From positions 1-59,217 of the forward strand of contig DVGV01000054.1 of NCBI GenBank assembly GCA_018712545.1: a DNA stretch of 59,217 bases. Direction: 5' to 3'. Under the pieces are notes generated by a model. That model did not search any database. It worked only from the letters and a program-made list of their open reading frames with translations, and was not told where the DNA came from. The position numbers and the translations under genes were made by a program. Below are positions 54,899 through 59,217 of the stretch, piece after piece. This DNA comes from Candidatus Coprenecus merdigallinarum (GTDB lineage: Bacteria; Bacteroidota; Bacteroidia; Bacteroidales; UBA932). Position 1 is the first letter of the stretch. Each line of letters starts with the position of its first letter.

Positions 54899-54967
54899 GA
54901 CTGTCTGTTCCTGATGAAGAAAAATCATTCAGCATTGCCGCACCCGACTCCCGCAGGGCAGACAGTC
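54899..54967 (-). repeat. 9-bp inverted repeat next to the riboswitch aptamer
   Basis: GACTGTCTG (54899-54907) and CAGACAGTC (54959-54967), loop 51 bases. It fills the space between the aptamer 3' end and the large palindrome and may belong to the expression platform. Confidence 0.55.
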
Positions 54968-54969
54968 AA

Positions 54970-55162
54970 ACTTGAAAGCAGGTCTTCTGACTTATTCCTC
55001 ACAGCGGCAGCCTTCCCACCTTACAAGGCAGTGGCTCAATAGATTACCGCGTGACTTCCGCCCAAAAGGACGTGGAAATTACAGCAGCGGGAACTGTCCG
55101 GGATTCTCACCCGGTTCCCTTTTAATTCCTCCACCGCAGAGCGGCGGACAGGAAACTTTCAG
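54970..55162 (-). promoter_or_regulatory. Cobalamin riboswitch of the btuB operon
   Basis: Minus-strand order: AAAAGGGAACCGGGTGAGAA, TCCCGGACAGTTCCCGC, CTGTAA, GAGCCACTG, GTGGGAAGGCTGCC and AAGTCAGAAGACCTGC (54978-54993). All core elements of the AdoCbl aptamer are present. About 225 bases, including a large palindrome, separate it from the btuB ATG. It should lower BtuB synthesis when B12 is plentiful. Confidence 0.93.
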
Positions 55163-55167
55163 CGGTG

Positions 55168-55198
55168 CAAATATAGACAAACTTCCGTTTTCTCCAAA
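55168..55198 (-). promoter_or_regulatory. Promoter of the btuB operon
   Basis: Minus-strand TTTG (55195-55198) and TATATTTG (55168-55175) spaced exactly 19 bases, the full Bacteroidetes consensus. Transcription would begin at about 55162, at the riboswitch 5' end. The -33 element overlaps the T-tract of the preceding terminator. Confidence 0.75.
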
Positions 55199-55276
55199 AA
55201 AAGAATCACCGGAGGGCCATTGCTAAAACCACCACGGCCGACGACAGATACTGGCCATGAGCCACTCCGGTGATTC
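55196..55276 (-). terminator. Rho-independent-type terminator behind the acyl-CoA synthetase relic
   Basis: Perfect 11-bp arms GAATCACCGGA (55203-55213) and TCCGGTGATTC (55266-55276), then seven T on the minus strand (55196-55202). The loop is long (52 bases), so efficiency is uncertain. It lies 27 bp after the relic's stop codon. Confidence 0.6.
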
Positions 55277-55302
55277 GGATGAACGGAATAAAAAGAGTAG
55301 AT

Positions 55303-55374
55303 TTATGCGTGTGAAGGGGTAATATAGAGGAAGCGGCGGATCTTCTGGGTCGCGGTCTTCTTGAAGGGTTCGGC
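55303..55374 (-). pseudogene. Relic of an acyl-CoA synthetase C-terminus
   Basis: The minus strand reads AEPFKKTATQKIRRFLYITP then stops at 55303-55305. The KTATQKIRRF pattern is the C-terminal adenylation-lysine end of ANL enzymes (compare KTAKKSIKRF in the intact gene at 2554). Upstream of 55375 the frame meets a stop and different sequence, so only about 23 codons and the terminator remain. Confidence 0.7.
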
Positions 55375-55375
55375 A

Positions 55376-55660
55376 AGCTACTGGCTAAACATTATCCCAA
55401 TAACAGGGCAAACGAATATGGAAGGAAATGGCCGTGCTACCCGTATTTGGCTCGACTTGATGCTAAAACGGTCACTCAAAAGGTGTGTGGATTGGAGTCA
55501 GATAGATAAGAACGAATATTTGGCAGCCATGCGTGAAGGTGTGACGGACGGCACTCACATCAAAGCCTTGGTAAAGCCCGCATTGACCACTAAGATTGAT
55601 GACCGCGAGATGTTTATGAAGGGAATAGACTACTCTTATTATTACGAACAGAATGACTGA
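55376..55660 (+). pseudogene. Relic of a Fic-family protein (C-terminal part)
   Basis: From about 55418 the frame reads MEGNGRATRIWLDLML..CVDWSQIDKNEYL..IKALVKPALTTKI and ends REMFMKGIDYSYYYE, the C-terminus of the common Bacteroidetes cell-filamentation Fic protein. The catalytic HPFxxGNGR motif has lost its start: QTNMEGNGR replaces HPFMEGNGR, so the essential His is gone, and everything N-terminal is missing. A dead fragment. Confidence 0.75.
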
Positions 55661-55665
55661 TTCTC

Positions 55666-56212
55666 ATGAAAAAGACACTGCCGCTGATACGTCTCGAGCT
55701 GTTCCACGAACTCAGAAAGAGCCTTGCCATAGACCGGGACATCTTCCTGGATGACAATCTGGATGATGACCGGACTCTCACCTCGTATGCCCAGGACGGG
55801 GAGGCAGCGCTCCACGTCGGAGGTGTCCTCGCTCATCCAGCACCGGGCTTTTCCAGTAACGGTGCATCTGGAAGAGGAGGCCATGCACAACTATATCCGG
55901 CTGTACAGGGCCGTAAAGGGGATATACCGGTTCACCGAGCAGCGGTTCAGAGGGGATGTAGTCAGGGGCTTCCTACAGATATCCACCTCCTCCTCCGCCC
56001 GTCAGGTCAAGGCCGCCTCCGGCAAAAGCCCCGGCCGCATCATCCGCGAGCGCGTCCTCATCGAGGCCAAGGCCCTGCTCAACTCCACGGACCTCTCCGT
56101 CCGCCAGGTCAGCGACACCCTGCATTTTCCCAACGAATCCTTCTTCTGCCGCTGGTTCAAGGAGGCCTCCGGCCTTACTCCCGGTGCCTTCCGACGCGGC
56201 AGGAATACATGA
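55666..56212 (+). pseudogene. Broken AraC-family regulator
   Basis: The first frame (ATG 55666) gives about 35 residues like an AraC N-terminus (RLELFHELRKSLAIDRDIFL). The match then moves to the next frame with HLEEEAMHNYIRLYRAVKGI and the HTH end ERVLIEAKALLNSTDLSVRQ, LHFPNESFFCRWFKEASGLT. Most of the cupin domain and the first HTH helices before ASGKSPGRII are missing. So at least one frameshift and internal deletions have occurred. A 153-residue open frame (55751-56212) could still make the second HTH half. Confidence 0.65.
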
Positions 56213-56216
56213 GAAG

Positions 56217-56591
56217 TTATTGTAAATCGTGAATAATTTGTCTTACGACATTAAGCATCTGAGGCAAATTGTTTTTAACAACATCATAGACAATCTCCGC
56301 ATCAAGATCAAAATAGTGATGTGCTATTATGTCCCGTATTCCCATAGCACCTTTCCAATCTACCTGAGGGTAATTCTGTAGCAACTGTTTATCGGTAAGT
56401 TTATCTACCCCTTTAATGCTTTCGCCCAAAGCTATTAACAGCATACATGTACTTTCAAGTCTTTCCATGCCGGAAGGACTTGAGGCATAGTACTGATATG
56501 AATTGATTTCAGATGAATTGCCGATAATTCTCTCCAATGTGGTTTCTATCTTCTTCAAAAGATATTCAGTCTGTTTCTTCCTATCATACAT
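56217..56591 (-). CDS. HEPN-family toxin HepT-like (DUF86)
   Basis: 124 residues, all-helical. The HEPN RNase motif RX4HXY is complete: R86, H91 and Y93 in RDIIAHHYF. In MNT-HEPN modules the HEPN protein cleaves RNA and is silenced when the nucleotidyltransferase partner adds AMP groups to the motif tyrosine. It follows the mntA-like gene with an 8-base overlap. Confidence 0.87.
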   Translation of the reverse strand: MYDRKKQTEYLLKKIETTLERIIGNSSEINSYQYYASSPSGMERLESTCMLLIALGESIKGVDKLTDKQLLQNYPQVDWKGAMGIRDIIAHHYFDLDAEIVYDVVKNNLPQMLNVVRQIIHDLQ

Positions 56592-56877
56592 AAATGCTGT
56601 CCTCCATTATATTTTGGCGTAAGAGAGAATCCATATCATCGCGCATGCGGACTATATCGACCTGACACCCGAAAAGCTGCTCCAAATCATCCTTTATATG
56701 AACCATATTGAACATACTGGGTTTGTTAAGACTCACGCAGATATCTACATCGCTGCCCTCAGTCTGCTCGCCTCTGGCTACAGAACCGAATATGCCGATA
56801 CTTGCAATACTGTATTGTATCGCTTTGGCGGCTTTAAACCCCCTTAAAATGCTCAGATATTCGCCTGTAGTCTTCAT
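56584..56877 (-). CDS. MNT-family nucleotidyltransferase antitoxin
   Basis: 97 residues from ATG 56877. The minimal nucleotidyltransferase motif GSX10DXD is complete: G31, S32, D43, D45 in GSVARGEQTEGSDVD, followed by strand VDIVRMRDDMD with the third Asp. It is the antitoxin that adenylylates the HEPN partner encoded next. Confidence 0.88.
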   Translation of the reverse strand: MKTTGEYLSILRGFKAAKAIQYSIASIGIFGSVARGEQTEGSDVDICVSLNKPSMFNMVHIKDDLEQLFGCQVDIVRMRDDMDSLLRQNIMEDSIYV

Positions 56878-56883
56878 ATTTTG

Positions 56884-56915
56884 CAAATATACTAAAATCT
56901 TGTAGTCTTATCAAA
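56884..56915 (-). promoter_or_regulatory. Promoter of the mntA-hepT pair
   Basis: Minus-strand TTTG (56912-56915), 20-base spacer, TATATTTG (56884-56891). It ends six bases before ATG 56877, so the message should be essentially leaderless. Confidence 0.65.
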
Positions 56916-56924
56916 TGTTGAGAC

Positions 56925-57902
56925 TTACTTCAGGTACTCGCGGAAGAAGGCCTCTATCCGGTCGAAGGGAATCTTCTCGAGGTTGTCGTAGAGGTCGGTG
57001 TGGACTGCGCCGGGGACGATGAGCAGCTGCTTGTTGTCGCCTTGGAGCTTCTTGTAGGTATCCTCGCTGAAATAGCGGGAATGGGCGTTCTCGCCATGAA
57101 CGAGGAGGACTGCGCTCTGGATTTCACCGGCATACGTCAGGATCGGCATATTGAGGAAGGACAATGAGGAGGTTCTGTTCCATCCGTTGTTGGAGTTGAG
57201 CGAACGCCCGTGATAGCCGCGCGGAGTCTTGTAGTAGGCGTAGTAGTCTTTCACGAACTGGGGAGCGTCCTCAGGCAGAGGGTCGACGACTCCTCCGGCA
57301 AGCGCGTATGTGCCGTTCCGGTAGTCCTCGGTACGCTGGGCGTTGAGCTGACGGCGGGTCTCGTGGCGGGCATCGGCATTGTCCGCTGCATCGAAATAGC
57401 CGTTGGCTGTAACCCGGCTCATGTCGTACATCGTAGAAGCCACAGTGGCCTTGATGCGGGTGTCTATGGCCGCTGCATTGACCGCCAGTCCGCCCCAGCC
57501 GCAGATGCCCAGGATGCCGATGCGCTCCGGATCCACATCATCGCGGGTGGACAGATAGTCCACCGCTGCGCAGAAATCCTCCGTATTGATGTCGGGCGAG
57601 GCGACATAACGGGGCTGTCCGCCGCTCTCTCCGGTAAATGAAGGGTCGAAGGCAATGGTCAGAAAGCCGCGTTCGGCCAATGTCTGCGCATACAGTCCGG
57701 ATGCCTGCTCCTTCACGGCTCCGAAAGGACCGCTGACGGCTATTGCGGGCAACTTGCTGCCATCCGTATTCTTGGGAATGTAGAGATCTGCGGCGAGTGT
57801 TACGCCATAGCGGTTGTGGAAGGTGATCTTGCTGTGGGTCACCTTGTCGCTCTGGGGGAATACTTTGTCCCACTCCTGAGTGAGGTTGAGTTGTTCTTCC
57901 AT
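56925..57902 (-). CDS. Alpha/beta hydrolase with Cys nucleophile (dienelactone-hydrolase-like)
   Basis: 325 residues from ATG 57902. The nucleophile elbow is GICGWGG with C134, as in dienelactone hydrolases, instead of GxSxG. FDPSFTGESGG, LLVHGENAHSRYFSED (Asp region) and GAVHTDLYD (His) complete the fold. The same frame extends upstream through a signal-like LLFCGISLPVIAQE, but that part has no ATG or GTG, only a TTG at 57953. The promoter box at 57933-57940 favours the internal ATG and a cytoplasmic product. The substrate is unknown. Confidence 0.8.
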   Translation of the reverse strand: MEEQLNLTQEWDKVFPQSDKVTHSKITFHNRYGVTLAADLYIPKNTDGSKLPAIAVSGPFGAVKEQASGLYAQTLAERGFLTIAFDPSFTGESGGQPRYVASPDINTEDFCAAVDYLSTRDDVDPERIGILGICGWGGLAVNAAAIDTRIKATVASTMYDMSRVTANGYFDAADNADARHETRRQLNAQRTEDYRNGTYALAGGVVDPLPEDAPQFVKDYYAYYKTPRGYHGRSLNSNNGWNRTSSLSFLNMPILTYAGEIQSAVLLVHGENAHSRYFSEDTYKKLQGDNKQLLIVPGAVHTDLYDNLEKIPFDRIEAFFREYLK

Positions 57903-57932
57903 AAATCCTGTATTTTCTTGTGCAATGACTGG

Positions 57933-57940
57933 CAAAGATA
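57933..57940 (-). promoter_or_regulatory. Promoter -7 box for the alpha/beta hydrolase gene
   Basis: Minus-strand TATCTTTG matches TAnnTTTG and lies 30 bases before ATG 57902; it falls within the signal-like upstream frame. Confidence 0.4.
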
Positions 57941-58015
57941 TTCCACAAAACAACAGACCCCAGTATCTGATTTACTGAGGTCTGTACGCATTTTACGGAT
58001 TCCGCCGCTTAATGA

Positions 58016-58408
58016 CTATCGGACGAAGTTGGTCTTGACGGCGGGCTCTTTCCCGGGCAGGGGCTGAGTCTTAAGGCCTTTCAGTACCCAGGCCATGTTG
58101 CGGCCGAGAGTGCGCATGGTCTGCATGCCCTCGGCATCCCGGGCCGCCTCGCCGGGCTGAGAGCCGTATGCGATATTCCAGTACTGGGAGCTGACCACCG
58201 GCATATTGCTGATGGAAAAATATTTGTTCAGACGGTCCAATGCCACGCTGGCTCCTCCCCTGCGGCAGGCGATACAGCCCTGGACGGCCTTCGCCCCTAT
58301 CGGCACGATCTCAGCTTCCATACCCTCCGCCTCGAGGGTCCCGGCCACTTCCTTCAGGGCCATGAATGTATTCCCGTTGCTTCTCGGGCTTCCGTTGATT
58401 AAAAGTAC
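58016..58408 (-). pseudogene. Broken NADPH-dependent FMN reductase (flavodoxin fold)
   Basis: The C-terminal half (LNKYFSISNMPVVSSQYWN, DAEGMQTMRTLGRNMAW) is a typical FMN-reductase ending. Two defects are visible. The FMN loop VLLINGSPRSNGNT (58367-58408) has no ATG, GTG or TTG start before an in-frame stop and overlaps the upstream S41 gene end. And GCIAC is joined directly to RRGGAS, where intact family members have about 70 more residues containing the rest of the FMN site. Only an internal ATG at 58363 could start a 115-residue remnant. Confidence 0.7.
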
Positions 58409-59217
58409 ATCAGTCTCAGCACATGATTCAATATGGCGTCGGTCCCGTCTTTTAACTCATCGACTGTGCTTTGTATCTCTATATCAGGAATCAGACCGGC
58501 ACGATATGTGGGATTTCCATCACTGTCCAATACGGATACTCCGCTGAGCCCCGTCAATACACCTCCCGGCAACCATATTGTCGATATGTCTCCGTCTGTT
58601 CCGGAGGTCTGTCTGCCTACTGACTTTGCGTTGGGCAATGACGTAAGGGCCAGCGCGGTATATTCTGACTGGCTGAATGTGCTTTCATCGATTAGCACGT
58701 AAACAGGATTTTTGTAACAGGATAATCTGCTGCCTCTCAAAGGCTCCGCATCGATTATCTCAAAATCACGGGGCCTGACAGTTCGTAACTGGCGGATTTT
58801 CGCAAATCTGTAATTGCCGTCAGCGAGCATATCACCCAATCTGTACAGAATATACTCATTCGGGTACGGTCTAAGGTCGATTATAAGTGCCTTTGTCCTT
58901 TTTATTGAATTCCATAAGGACCCAATGTATTCCTGCCTCAGATTCCCAACATCGATATACCCGACTCCGTCTATCTCTTTATAGCATGTGTCGGATGTTG
59001 TCTCTGATGTAGCAGGCATAGTGTTGAATGCCGGTATTGTTCTTTCTTTCGGCGCACTATTGTCCGCTGACTGCAAGACAATGGTCAGAGAGTCTCCATC
59101 TGTCCTGAAGATTTCCTCACTGATTCTAAGTTGGATTGCGCCCTGGTTTGCAGCTGTTGTCAAATCCTGCCTCTGGCCGAATATTTCGCTTACGCCTTGT
59201 CCATTGATGGAAATCAC
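58399..59217 (-). CDS. S41-family peptidase (C-terminal processing protease-like), 5' end outside window
   Basis: 272 residues visible, continuing past the window edge. The start MISINGQGV resembles the PDZ-like ISINGxxV segment that precedes the S41 catalytic domain. The catalytic part has IGYIDVG-like VGYIDVGNL, ALIIDLRPYPN and VLIDESTFSQSEY, where the Ser of SQSEY is the probable nucleophile. GRQTSGTDGDISTIWLPGG and RAGLIPDIEI close the domain. S41 peptidases in Bacteroidetes act in the periplasm. Its 3' end overlaps the broken FMN reductase. Confidence 0.8.
   Translation of the reverse strand: MISINGQGVSEIFGQRQDLTTAANQGAIQLRISEEIFRTDGDSLTIVLQSADNSAPKERTIPAFNTMPATSETTSDTCYKEIDGVGYIDVGNLRQEYIGSLWNSIKRTKALIIDLRPYPNEYILYRLGDMLADGNYRFAKIRQLRTVRPRDFEIIDAEPLRGSRLSCYKNPVYVLIDESTFSQSEYTALALTSLPNAKSVGRQTSGTDGDISTIWLPGGVLTGLSGVSVLDSDGNPTYRAGLIPDIEIQSTVDELKDGTDAILNHVLRLMYF

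Overview
The window looks like chromosomal DNA of a Bacteroidetes bacterium, most likely Bacteroidales. The evidence is: sigma-ABfr-type promoter boxes (TAnnTTTG) in many gene leaders; Bacteroidetes-type lipoproteins and outer-membrane proteins; a short-form arginine decarboxylase; a PPi-type phosphofructokinase; a BtuB/BtuG-type cobalamin locus; and class III ribonucleotide reductase. A probable cysteate synthase, which in gut Bacteroidetes is linked to sulfonolipids, together with GC-rich coding sequence, makes an Alistipes/Rikenellaceae-like organism plausible. That placement is inference. No tRNA, rRNA, CRISPR array, intact insertion sequence or phage was seen.

Layout. 1-2330 (+): an RNA-repair module, hypothetical gene - rtcB - prfH. 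2550-6390 (-): arginine decarboxylase, SpoU-type rRNA methylase and an acyl-CoA synthetase. 6521-8869 (+): a TamA/BamA-like outer-membrane lipoprotein. 8866-14737 (-): kdsA, rarA, a NahK-like kinase, a GH13 enzyme and pfp in one tight run. 14829-26638 (+): ligA, an A-type flavoprotein, yihY, hydG, rel, an Ig-like lipoprotein, a beta-barrel protein and ispG. 26589-27953 (-): nfeD-like gene overlapping the ispG end. 28022-40443 (+): carA-carB, five genes for a heterodisulfide-reductase-like (Hdr) electron-transfer complex, probable cysteate synthase, an exported nitroreductase, two small membrane proteins and a GNAT enzyme, all closely spaced. 40386-41644: a rhuM islet bounded by 62-bp direct repeats. 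42985-44474 (+): SMR transporter and MscS channel. 44490-45095: relics of AraC and RhuM-type genes. 45153-48040 (-): nrdG-nrdD behind a cobalamin riboswitch. 48047-55198 (-): a second cobalamin riboswitch driving btuB-btuG and two more surface lipoproteins. 55203-56212: gene relics (acyl-CoA synthetase tail, Fic, AraC). 56217-59217 (-): hepT/mntA toxin-antitoxin pair, an alpha/beta hydrolase, a broken FMN reductase and a partial S41 peptidase.

Working together: cobalamin status is read twice, once for uptake (btuB operon) and once for the B12-independent ribonucleotide reductase (nrdDG). The Hdr-like genes have every ingredient for thiol/disulfide or flavin-based electron exchange with the menaquinone pool. 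The strongest unexplained structures are a 123-bp nested palindrome in the btuB leader, whose arm can also pair with the btuB start codon region, and the clean rhuM insertion that duplicated the 3' end of its neighbour.
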